From: Candidatus Blautia intestinavium
GTDB lineage: Bacteria; Bacillota; Clostridia; Lachnospirales; Lachnospiraceae
Assembly: GCA_019113745.1 (NCBI GenBank)
Contig: DXGV01000004.1
Coordinates: forward strand, 1 to 38,229
Direction: 5' to 3'
DNA length: 38,229 nucleotides
The notes under the pieces are model-generated. The model saw only the letters and a program-made list of their open reading frames with translations. It had not been told where the DNA came from and did no database searches. This document shows, in pieces, positions 31,777-38,229 of this stretch. The translations under genes were made by a program, and so were the position numbers. How positions within the stretch are numbered: position 1 is the first letter of the stretch; each line of letters opens with the position of its first letter.

Positions 31777-33216
31777 CTAAAATCTTTTCCAGGTGCCCCG
31801 GCAAAACAGTAAAAGAAGCGGGAAGATTTCCAGCCGTCCGGCAAGCATGTCAAAAATCATAACACTTTTGGACAGATAGGAAAAGGAACTGAAATTTCCC
31901 AAAGGCCCCGCCACTTCCAGGCCCGGTCCAATATTGTTTAAGGTAGTAGCAACTGAAGTAAAGGTGCTTACCAGATCAAAATTGTCGATGGAGACAATCA
32001 GAACGGAAACCGCAAAAATGATCAGGTATACGGTAAGGAAGATATTTGTAGATCTCATCATTTCGTGGGATACCAGCTTTTGATCCATTTTTATTTTTTT
32101 TACAGCGTTTGGATGCAGATATAACTGCAGTTCTTTGCGCGCAGCCTTGCACAGCAGAAGAATACGGGAAACCTTGATCCCTCCTCCTGTGCTTCCCGCA
32201 CAGGCGCCTATGAACATCAACAGCACGAGAACGGCTTTTGAAAGAGAAGGCCATTGATTAAAATCCGTTGTAGAGTATCCGGTAGTAGTAATAATGGAGC
32301 CAACCTGAAACGCCGCCTGCTGGACGGCAGTGCCGATACCGGAAAAAAGATGGCGTGTATTAAAGGCAATGATCAAAATCGCTGCAGCGATAATGCCGAG
32401 ATAACCCCGTACCTCCTCAATAGAAAATGCCTGTCTGAATTTTTTTGTAAGGATCAGGTAATAAGCTGAAAAATTCACTCCAAAAGCAATCATAAAAATT
32501 GTGGTGACAACCTGGCAATAGGTGCTATAGCTCCCCATACTGTCGTTTTTGATGCCGAATCCTCCTGTTCCCGCAGAGCCGAAGGTAATGCATAAAGCAT
32601 CGAAGAGAGGCATTCTGCCAAGAAGCAGGAAGATGATCTGAAGCATCGTCATTCCGAAGTAAATGGTATAAAGAATTTTTGCAGTGGACTGCACCTTCGG
32701 AACAAGCTTGCTGACGGAAGGGCCGGGGCTTTCCGCACGCATCAGATTCATGTGGTAACCTCCGGCCAGTGGAAGAAGAGAGAGAAGGAATACAAGAACT
32801 CCCATTCCTCCGATCCAGTGGGTAAAACTTCTCCAGAAAATAATACTGTGGGGAAGTACTTCCACATCAGTCAAAATACTGGAGCCGGTAGTGGTAAATC
32901 CGGATACTGTTTCAAAAATCGCGTCTATAGGATGCGGGATACTGCCGCTGATCATAAAAGGCAGCGCCCCGCTGATACTGAGGACGATCCAGCTTAAAGC
33001 TACTGTCACGCACCCGTCCTTAATATAAAAAACTTTATTTTTCGGTTTTTTTCTGGTAAGCGCAAGCCCTATGGCAAGGCAGATCAAAATGGGGATAAGA
33101 AAATCATACAATTCGTCTTCCTGATAAATGACGGCTGTGATACAGGGGAGAACCATAAATATAGCCTGCAGATTGAAAATCCACCCCACAATATAAGCAA
33201 TAATCCGATAGTTCAT
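31777..33216 (-). CDS. trkH: Potassium uptake protein TrkH/KtrB family
   Basis: The 479-residue membrane protein has four repeated pore regions, each with a selectivity-filter Gly: TVSGFTTTGSSIL, FGSAGTGGFGI, IITTTGYSTTDF and ATTLNNIGPGLE. The conserved GACAGSTGGGIKVSRI loop lies between them. It forms the K+ channel-like translocation subunit gated by the TrkA protein encoded 11 bases upstream. The RBS AAGGAG precedes the ATG. Potassium uptake of this type is a known target of cyclic di-AMP, which is degraded by GdpP, also encoded in this window. Confidence 0.95.
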   Translation of the reverse strand: MNYRIIAYIVGWIFNLQAIFMVLPCITAVIYQEDELYDFLIPILICLAIGLALTRKKPKNKVFYIKDGCVTVALSWIVLSISGALPFMISGSIPHPIDAIFETVSGFTTTGSSILTDVEVLPHSIIFWRSFTHWIGGMGVLVFLLSLLPLAGGYHMNLMRAESPGPSVSKLVPKVQSTAKILYTIYFGMTMLQIIFLLLGRMPLFDALCITFGSAGTGGFGIKNDSMGSYSTYCQVVTTIFMIAFGVNFSAYYLILTKKFRQAFSIEEVRGYLGIIAAAILIIAFNTRHLFSGIGTAVQQAAFQVGSIITTTGYSTTDFNQWPSLSKAVLVLLMFIGACAGSTGGGIKVSRILLLCKAARKELQLYLHPNAVKKIKMDQKLVSHEMMRSTNIFLTVYLIIFAVSVLIVSIDNFDLVSTFTSVATTLNNIGPGLEVAGPLGNFSSFSYLSKSVMIFDMLAGRLEIFPLLLLFCRGTWKRF

Positions 33217-33227
33217 AACCGCACTCC

Positions 33228-34586
33228 TTATTTTTCAAGAATATCGCAGATATCGCGAAGACCTTTATGTGTAGTTACGATAATAACATTATCGCCGATC
33301 TGAATGGTGTCCTGCCCTCTGGGAATACGGATCTTGCCGCTGCGGGCCAGACAGCAGACCAGCAGATTATGCTTAAGTTTCAGATCGGACAGCGGAACAC
33401 CTACTACCGGTGAGTAGTCATGAATGGCAAATTCCAGGGCTTCCGCCTGATTATCCAGAATATGGTAAAGAGTTTCCACATTGCTTCCGATAGTGTTCTG
33501 CATTGCCCTGACATAACGGAGGATGGAATCAGCCGTAATATATTTCGGATAAATAACGCTGCCGATATCCAGATCGTCAATAATATCTGTATAAGGAAGA
33601 CGGTTTACCTTGGCGATGAGCTTGGCCTTTGTCACTGTTTTCGCAAACAGGGAAAGGAAAATGTTTTCCTCATCAAGATTAGTCAGAGAAACGAAGGATT
33701 CCACTGTTTCCAGACCTTCCTCGATCAAAAGGGAACGGTCTGTGCCATCGCCGTTGATGATCGTTGCGGAAGGAAGCTGTTCACTGAGAAATTCACAGCG
33801 CTGAGAATCCTGCTCAATAATTTTAAAAGGGATCCTGGAATCGGAGAGTGCTTTCGCGAGGTAATAGGAAATTGTTCCTCCCCCAATGATCAGAGCGTTT
33901 CTGACCTGGTGCGTTTTCAGGCCGATTTTTTTGAAAAAGAGCGCGGCATTCTGAGGCGTTGCGATAATGGAAACAAAGTCTCCGTTATGTACAAGGTGAT
34001 CTCCGCCCGGGATGGACAGTTCGTTTTTGTTTTCAATCGCGCAGAAAAGAACGTCGCATCGGTACTTCTCCGTGATTTTGGAAACAGGCATTCCGTCCAG
34101 CCCGAACTCAGGAAGGACTTTAAATTTCAGAAGCTCTACCCGTCCTCTGGAGAAAGGATCGATTTTAATTGCTGCCGGAAAACGCAGCAGGCGGGAAATT
34201 TCACTGGCCGCGGCAAGTTCCGGATTGATGATCATTGAGATTCCCAGTTTTTCTTTGATAAATCCGATCTCCTGACTGTAAACAGGGTTGCGGACGCGGG
34301 CGATGGTGTGACAGCGCCCGGTTTTCTGAGCGATGAGACAGCATAAAAGATTCAGCTCATCGGAAGCTGTGACGGCGATCAGGATATCTGCCGTGTTGAT
34401 CCCCGCTTCCATAAGAGTATTGATACTGGCGCCGTTGCCTACGATGCCCATGGCGTCTATATCTTCGGTGATGTCGTTAATTGTTTTTTCTACGGTATCT
34501 ATCAGGTAAAGGTCGATGTTTTCCTCCTGGAGCTGTTCTGCAAGAGTACGCCCTACTTTACCGCATCCGACAATGATGATATGCAT
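33228..34586 (-). CDS. trkA: Potassium uptake regulatory protein TrkA
   Basis: The 452-residue cytoplasmic protein has two tandem RCK units. The first Rossmann fold has MHIIIVGCGKVGRTLAEQL and a C-terminal TrkA-C domain. The second starts with ALIIGGGTISYYLAKAL near residue 230, again followed by TrkA-C ending in QIGDNVIIVTTH. It binds nucleotides, possibly also c-di-AMP, and gates TrkH. The start at 34586 follows GGAGG by five bases. An upstream in-frame ATG at 34598 overlaps that RBS and is rejected. It is co-transcribed with trkH. A terminator-like hairpin lies directly upstream in its leader. Confidence 0.94.
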   Translation of the reverse strand: MHIIIVGCGKVGRTLAEQLQEENIDLYLIDTVEKTINDITEDIDAMGIVGNGASINTLMEAGINTADILIAVTASDELNLLCCLIAQKTGRCHTIARVRNPVYSQEIGFIKEKLGISMIINPELAAASEISRLLRFPAAIKIDPFSRGRVELLKFKVLPEFGLDGMPVSKITEKYRCDVLFCAIENKNELSIPGGDHLVHNGDFVSIIATPQNAALFFKKIGLKTHQVRNALIIGGGTISYYLAKALSDSRIPFKIIEQDSQRCEFLSEQLPSATIINGDGTDRSLLIEEGLETVESFVSLTNLDEENIFLSLFAKTVTKAKLIAKVNRLPYTDIIDDLDIGSVIYPKYITADSILRYVRAMQNTIGSNVETLYHILDNQAEALEFAIHDYSPVVGVPLSDLKLKHNLLVCCLARSGKIRIPRGQDTIQIGDNVIIVTTHKGLRDICDILEK

Positions 34587-34601
34587 GATTTCCTCCATTG
34601 T

Positions 34602-34649
34602 AAAAAAATAGCGCCTGTATCAGTGCGGCGGACGCCGCCGGGCACAGGC
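34602..34649 (-). terminator. Terminator-like hairpin in the trkA leader
   Basis: On the minus strand GCCTGT pairs with ACAGGC (34613-34618 / 34644-34649). A GC-rich inner stem (GCGGCG/CGCCGC) is present, followed by GCTA and seven T, ending about 15 bases before the trkA start. It is placed between the promoter at 34667 and the gene, so it can act as an attenuator. Confidence 0.75.
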
Positions 34650-34666
34650 AATGTATTTGCGGAATC

Positions 34667-34675
34667 ATTATAGCA
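34667..34675 (-). promoter_or_regulatory. Extended -10 promoter of trkA-trkH
   Basis: On the minus strand TG-C-TATAAT is a full extended -10 element. The -35 region reads TTTAAA at 17 bases, which is weak, as usual for extended -10 promoters. Confidence 0.65.
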
Positions 34676-34807
34676 CTGTCCGTATGAATTTTAAATAGAA
34701 AATATTTTCGTAAACAGACAGAATGCGGACCGGCGCACTTGTAGCTTCCAGGAGGCTGTGATATATTAAAAGTGTTCTGATAATGGACTGAAGAAGGGAG
34801 GTATTTT

Positions 34808-35737
34808 ATGGATACAAGTACGGTAAAAGAAACTGTAGATAAGGTAGACGCAGAGCTTTCCGAAATGGGAATCGACGGCGTAAAAGAAAACCTGAAAGAA
34901 ATACTGAATATAAAAGACTATCTTGCCAATCAGCTTCCGGCGGTGGTCGGCTTCGGACTGAAAGTGATCCTGGCGATTTTTGTTTTTTTTATTGGAAGAA
35001 AAGTGATCCGGTGGATCATCAAAGTTGTCCGGAAATCACTGGAAAAAGCCCGTGTAGACGCAGGGGTGATCCAGTTTGCCTGTTCTGCCGGAAAAGCGGT
35101 TCTTTATATTTTGCTGATCTTCAACATAGCTGTTAATCTGGGAGTCAAGGAATCTTCGGTAGCGGCTCTTCTGGCCAGCGCCGGCGTGACGGTAGGTCTG
35201 GCTCTTCAGGGCGGTCTTGCCAATCTTGCGGGCGGGATCCTGCTGCTGGTCTTTAAACCCTTTGTGGTAGGCGATTATATTGTACAGAACCAGCAGATCG
35301 GATGCGAGGGTACTGTCGCCAAAATCGAGATATGTTATACGACCCTTCTGACAACGGATAATAAAAAAATTGTGATTCCCAATGGCACGCTTTCCAACAG
35401 TACGATCATCAACGCCACTGCCAAGGACAGCAGGAAGCTGGAGATCAAAGTAGGGATTTCTTACGAATCAAGTATCCGGAAAGCCAAGAAAATTCTTACA
35501 GACATTCTTCTGGCTGATCCTGATACCCAGGGAGAACAGAGCGAGATGGTTGTTTTTGTGGACGAGCTGGCGGAAAGCGCGGTGATCATCGGACTGCGCG
35601 TCTGGGTTCCCACAGAGGTATACTGGCCTACAAAATGGAGGCTGAACGAAAGGATCAAAGAAGAATTCGACGCCAACGGCATTGTGATCCCCTATAATAA
35701 GATGGAGGTTTATGTACATCAGAGAGGGGAAGAATGA
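34808..35737 (+). CDS. Small-conductance mechanosensitive channel, MscS family
   Basis: The 309-residue protein has an amphipathic N-terminus and three membrane segments (about 50-72, 90-112, 115-140). The pore helix is Gly/Ala-rich (SVAALLASAGVTVGLALQGGLANLAGGILLL), and the beta domain that follows has the FKPFVVGDYI, VAKIEICYTTLLT and IPNGTLSNSTIIN motifs. A cytoplasmic C-terminal cage completes it. It opens under membrane tension to release solutes after osmotic downshift. RBS GGGAGG. It is divergent from trkA, so two osmotic functions share a regulatory gap. Confidence 0.94.
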   Translation: MDTSTVKETVDKVDAELSEMGIDGVKENLKEILNIKDYLANQLPAVVGFGLKVILAIFVFFIGRKVIRWIIKVVRKSLEKARVDAGVIQFACSAGKAVLYILLIFNIAVNLGVKESSVAALLASAGVTVGLALQGGLANLAGGILLLVFKPFVVGDYIVQNQQIGCEGTVAKIEICYTTLLTTDNKKIVIPNGTLSNSTIINATAKDSRKLEIKVGISYESSIRKAKKILTDILLADPDTQGEQSEMVVFVDELAESAVIIGLRVWVPTEVYWPTKWRLNERIKEEFDANGIVIPYNKMEVYVHQRGEE

Positions 35738-35762
35738 AAAAACGCAGCGGCCTTTATGCGCA

Positions 35763-35814
35763 CCTTTCTGTTTTTATAACATAAAATAAAGCGTATAACA
35801 AAGAAACAGAAAGG
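35763..35814 (+). other. Inverted repeat covering the cotJA ribosome-binding site
   Basis: CCTTTCTGTTT (35763-35773) is the exact reverse complement of AAACAGAAAGG (35804-35814). The right arm contains the only RBS-like sequence (AAAGGA) before cotJA, so folding would hide it. The left arm with its T tract may also work as an end signal for the mscS transcript. A SigE- or SigK-type promoter could not be identified with confidence. Confidence 0.5.
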
Positions 35815-35823
35815 ACTGTGTCC

Positions 35824-36153
35824 ATGGAAAATTGCAATATGAACCGTCCCTGTGCCCGCCCGTATCAGGCTACCTGCGGAATGGCAAAGCCGTGCGGGGC
35901 CGGACATACGGCGGGAAGACAGTTTCCATACAATTCCGAAAGACAGCCTCTGCCCTGTGCCTGCCGTATGCCCGGCTCTTCTTCAAATAACAGGGAAATG
36001 TATGAACACGCAGATCATATGGAACCTGCGATGGCCTATGTTCCCTGTCAGGAATTTACAAATACCTACGATCTGTGCTACGCCTTAAACGTGGGAACTA
36101 TCTTTCCTCAGTTGTGCAAACCCTTTTGTGGAAAGAGAGGTGCCCGGAGATGA
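35824..36153 (+). CDS. cotJA: Spore coat protein CotJA, Cys-rich variant
   Basis: The 110-residue protein has a C-terminal part matching CotJA (MAYVPCQEFTNTYDLCYALNVGTIFPQLCKPFCG). The N-terminal half is a long extension rich in Cys, Pro and Arg, absent from the shorter Bacillus protein. In all there are ten or so Cys. It belongs to the inner spore-coat CotJ complex. I chose ATG 35824; an in-frame GTG at 35818 is less likely. Its stop overlaps the cotJB start (ATGA). Confidence 0.85.
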   Translation: MENCNMNRPCARPYQATCGMAKPCGAGHTAGRQFPYNSERQPLPCACRMPGSSSNNREMYEHADHMEPAMAYVPCQEFTNTYDLCYALNVGTIFPQLCKPFCGKRGARR

Positions 36154-36434
36154 TGTATCGAAATCAGCCTGACAAAAGGAATCAGCTTCTTCAGAAAATC
36201 AACGAGGTCAGTTTCGCGCTGGACGATATCCTGCTGTATCTGGATACGCATCCCTGCTGTGAAAAGGGTATGGCTTATTACAGAGAACAGGCCGAAAAAA
36301 GGAAAAAGTTAATGAAGGAATATGCGGAATGTTACGGTCCTCTGACCATCGACGATGCGCTTGCGTCCGACGGAAATACCTGGAAATGGATGGAACAGCC
36401 GTTTCCATGGGAAAGGGAAGGAGGGTGCAAATAG
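36150..36434 (+). CDS. cotJB: Spore coat protein CotJB
   Basis: The 94-residue protein has the helical CotJB domain: LLQKINEVSFALDDILLYLDTHP, AMAYYREQ-like GMAYYREQAEKRKKLMKEY, ending CYGPLTIDDA...WKWMEQPFPWE. It is co-translated with cotJA through ATGA, and cotJC follows after three bases. An in-frame ATG at 36153 is an alternative start. It is a component of the spore coat made in the mother cell. Confidence 0.92.
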   Translation: MMYRNQPDKRNQLLQKINEVSFALDDILLYLDTHPCCEKGMAYYREQAEKRKKLMKEYAECYGPLTIDDALASDGNTWKWMEQPFPWEREGGCK

Positions 36435-36437
36435 TTT

Positions 36438-37148
36438 ATGTGGAATTATGAAAAACGATTACAGTATCCTGTGAATATTAAAACCCCTAATGCAAAAATC
36501 GCCCAGTTTATCATGAGTCAGTATGGTGGCCCGGACGGTGAGATCGGAGCCTCCATGCGTTACCTGTCCCAGCGTTTTTCCATGCCGAACCGTATGGCAA
36601 CGGCGGTGCTGAATGACGTCGCCACAGAAGAGCTGGCTCATCTGGAAATGGTATCTACTATCGTTCATCAGCTTACCCAGGACCTTTCTATGGAAGAGAT
36701 TGAAAAGAGCGGCTTCGGTCCCTACTACATTGACCACGGAAACGGGATCTGGCCCCAGGCGGCAGGAGGAATTCCCTTTAACGCCTGCGAATTTCAGAGT
36801 AAGGGAGATCCTCTTACAGACCTGTTCGAGGATCTTGCAGCAGAACAGAAAGCCCGCGCCACCTATGACAATATTCTCCGTGTTGTCCGGGATATTCCGG
36901 AGATCGCGGATCCCATCAGATTCCTCAGAGCAAGGGAAGTGGTGCATTTCCAGCGTTTCGGTGAAGCAAACCGGGAAGATTGTAGTAAAATTCCAAAGGC
37001 GCGGAAAACCCACAAATTCAGCACTTTTGGAAAGTCACTATCAATCAGAACATTTGCAGGACATAGGCATAAGCCGCCCTATCTGCTGCTATACCTCAAA
37101 ATGAAGATAATACATGAGATAGGACAAGCTGCTTTTTCCTACAACTGA
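36438..37148 (+). pseudogene. cotJC: Spore coat protein CotJC (manganese-catalase-like), 3' end replaced by foreign sequence
   Basis: The first about 177 residues are a normal CotJC ferritin-like manganese catalase domain. They include MWNYEKRLQYPV, QYGGPDGEIGASMRYLSQR, the metal-ligand helices with TEELAHLEMVSTIVH, AAEQKARATYDNIL and REVVHFQRFGEA. The normal family end, about 15-25 more residues after this point, is missing. Instead the frame runs through about 60 unrelated residues (NREDCSKIPKARKTHKF... to YN) to 37148. The breakpoint is near 36966-36970 and coincides with the edge of an element that carries a replication-initiator-like gene. All metal ligands are kept, so the truncated protein might still fold. 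Confidence 0.8.
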
Positions 37149-37164
37149 ATATTGAACCGCAAAG

Positions 37165-37213
37165 GCGGCGTTTCCCACTTCCCACCCGGAAGAACAGGAA
37201 CGCCGCTTTTTTT
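37165..37213 (+). terminator. Terminator at the left end of the mobile element
   Basis: GCGGCGTTTCC (37165-37175) pairs with GGAACGCCGC (37197-37206) with one extra T, followed by seven T. It lies just after the stop of the chimeric cotJC frame. It would end cotJ transcription and insulate the element. Confidence 0.9.
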
Positions 37214-37223
37214 ATGCCCTCAT

Positions 37224-37335
37224 GTTACGCAGTAGGGGCAAAAAGAGCCTTGATTTATGCGGTTTCCAGAGCGCGGAACCGGGGAAGCAAGGGAAAGATA
37301 CCTTTCCCCTCAAAATCCGCGTTCTACTGCGTAAC
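37224..37335 (+). repeat. 11-bp inverted repeat in the leader of the replication-initiator gene
   Basis: GTTACGCAGTA (37224-37234) is the exact reverse complement of TACTGCGTAAC (37325-37335). Between them lies a further stem, GGGAAAG-ATAC-CTTTCCC. The arms bracket the whole leader, ending about 30 bases before the start codon. A replication or copy-control structure, or a termination signal for an upstream module, is possible. Confidence 0.65.
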
Positions 37336-37363
37336 AAATCCACAGCAAAGGAGCTGATAAGCT

Positions 37364-38229
37364 ATGGCAGTTTTCAGAGTGGAACGGAACACGGGATATA
37401 CCGTAATGAGCAACCACCACTTACGCAACAAGGAACTGACCTTGAAAGCAAAGGGCTTGTTGTCGCAAATGCTGTCTTTGCCGGAGGATTGGGACTATAC
37501 CCTTGCGGGGCTGTCCCATATCAACCGGGAAAGTATTGACGCTATCCGTACCGCCGTTTGGGAGCTTGAAAAAGCCGGATATATCACAAGACGGCAGGGA
37601 CGCGACGAGAAAGGCAAAATGACCGCCATTGAGTACACCATTTACGAGCAGCCACAGCCCCCGGAGTTGGAAAAGCCGATATTGGAAAATCCAACAGCGG
37701 GTAATCCGGTATTGGAAAATCCGACAACGGGAAATCCGACGTCGGAAAATCCAATGCAAATAATTAAAGAAGAACAAAAGACTAATCAATCAAAAAAAGA
37801 AAAATCAAATACAGATACACAAAGTACCCATTCCATTCCTATCCATTCCCCTAACCCCTCTCCTTTTGAGGGCGCGGCACAGCCGCCGGAACGGAAACGA
37901 AAGGAACCGAACGACGCATACCGGGTATATGAGGAAATCATCAAGGACAATATCTGCTATGACATTCTCAAACAGGATATGCCCTACGACCATGACCGGA
38001 TAGATGAAATCGTTGACCTTATCCTTGAAACGGTCTGCACAAGGCGCAGGACAATCCGTATCGCCGGGGACGACTACCCGGCAGAGCTTGTGAAGTCAAA
38101 GTTTATGAAACTGGACAGCGAACATATCCGGTTCGTCCTTGACTGTATGCGGGAGAACACCACGAAGATACGCAACATCAAGCAGTACCTACGGGCGGCA
38201 CTGTTCAACGCGCCGTCCACTATCGGCAA
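37364..38229 (+). CDS. Helix-turn-helix replication-initiator-like protein with DUF6017 domain (partial)
   Basis: At least 288 residues; the frame is still open at the window end. The N-terminal winged-helix region (VMSNHHLRNKELTLKAKGLL, HINRESIDAIRTAVWELEKAGYI) resembles phage and ICE replisome organisers. A linker with repeated ENP/GNP triplets (about 107-130) and a Lys/Ser/Thr-rich stretch follow. The C-terminal DUF6017-like domain has AYRVYEEIIKDNICYDIL and RRRTIRIAGDDYPAELVKSKF. Such proteins are carried by many conjugative elements in Lachnospiraceae and probably act in element replication. The RBS AAAGGAG leads to the ATG at 37364. Confidence 0.85.
   Translation, partial: MAVFRVERNTGYTVMSNHHLRNKELTLKAKGLLSQMLSLPEDWDYTLAGLSHINRESIDAIRTAVWELEKAGYITRRQGRDEKGKMTAIEYTIYEQPQPPELEKPILENPTAGNPVLENPTTGNPTSENPMQIIKEEQKTNQSKKEKSNTDTQSTHSIPIHSPNPSPFEGAAQPPERKRKEPNDAYRVYEEIIKDNICYDILKQDMPYDHDRIDEIVDLILETVCTRRRTIRIAGDDYPAELVKSKFMKLDSEHIRFVLDCMRENTTKIRNIKQYLRAALFNAPSTIG

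Larger units (their letters stand above)
36966..38229 (+). mobile_element. Left end of an integrated mobile element (ICE-like), continues beyond window
   Basis: From about 36966 the sequence no longer matches CotJC. It contains a terminator (37165-37213), an inverted-repeat leader (37224-37335) and a replication-initiator/DUF6017-type gene of the kind carried by conjugative elements of gut Firmicutes. No integrase, relaxase or attachment core is visible in the window, so the exact edge and the element class are inferred. 36970-37148 also has a second open frame ending SRPICCYTSK. Confidence 0.7.

Noticed and set aside
34599-34807. c-di-AMP riboswitch before trkA
   Set aside because: The leader after the extended -10 promoter is only about 80 bases and lacks the conserved core.

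Overview
The window looks like chromosome of an anaerobic, spore-forming Firmicute, most likely a Lachnospiraceae gut clostridium. The evidence is the gene order rpsF-ssb-rpsR, gdpP-rplI-dnaB, the cotJABC spore-coat cluster, a small 2[4Fe-4S] ferredoxin, a DUF1858 protein, a MecA adaptor, and moderate GC with AT-rich intergenic regions. This is inferred from gene content and no species is claimed.

Layout. 1-240: end of a tRNA cluster (Asn tail, Glu, Cys). 333-821: a GNAT acetyltransferase. 1017-6038 (minus strand): a four-gene module of response regulator, histidine kinase, ABC ATPase and large FtsX-type permease. Matching palindromes CTTACA-N4-TGTAAG lie in front of the regulator and in front of the transporter, which suggests a self-regulated peptide-antibiotic sensing and detoxification module. 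6305-10999: the phosphate operon pstS-pstC-pstA-pstB-phoU, with a terminator-like attenuator after pstS and a final gene encoding only a receiver domain. 11118-12380: dihydroorotase. 12500-13090 (minus): a P-loop kinase-like protein.

13360-21197: a sugar uptake and sensing locus. It encodes an ABC ATPase, a permease and an abundant substrate-binding protein, followed from its own strong promoter by a YesM-type kinase, a YesN/AraC regulator and a second, lipoprotein substrate-binding protein that probably serves as the sensor. 21362-26509: rpsF-ssb-rpsR, then gdpP-rplI-dnaB. dnaB is followed by a long hairpin and a 63-bp tandem repeat made of small stable hairpins. 26804-28924: MerR-like regulator, ferredoxin, DUF1858 protein and MecA. 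28925-29819 holds no intact gene but contains a promoter, a probable frameshifted small gene and an inverted repeat. 29820-31496: a membrane-anchored SH3/GH18 protein. 31777-34586 (minus): TrkH-TrkA potassium uptake, with a terminator-like hairpin in the short trkA leader. 34808-35737: an MscS channel.

35824-38229: the cotJABC operon, whose last gene loses its normal C-terminus near 36966 where foreign sequence begins. That sequence carries a terminator, an inverted repeat and the start of a replication-initiator-like gene typical of integrative conjugative elements, and it runs off the window. The most notable points are the interrupted spore-coat gene cotJC, the palindromic operators of the Bce-like module, the paired transport and sensor binding proteins, the structured repeat behind dnaB and the receiver-only gene behind phoU.
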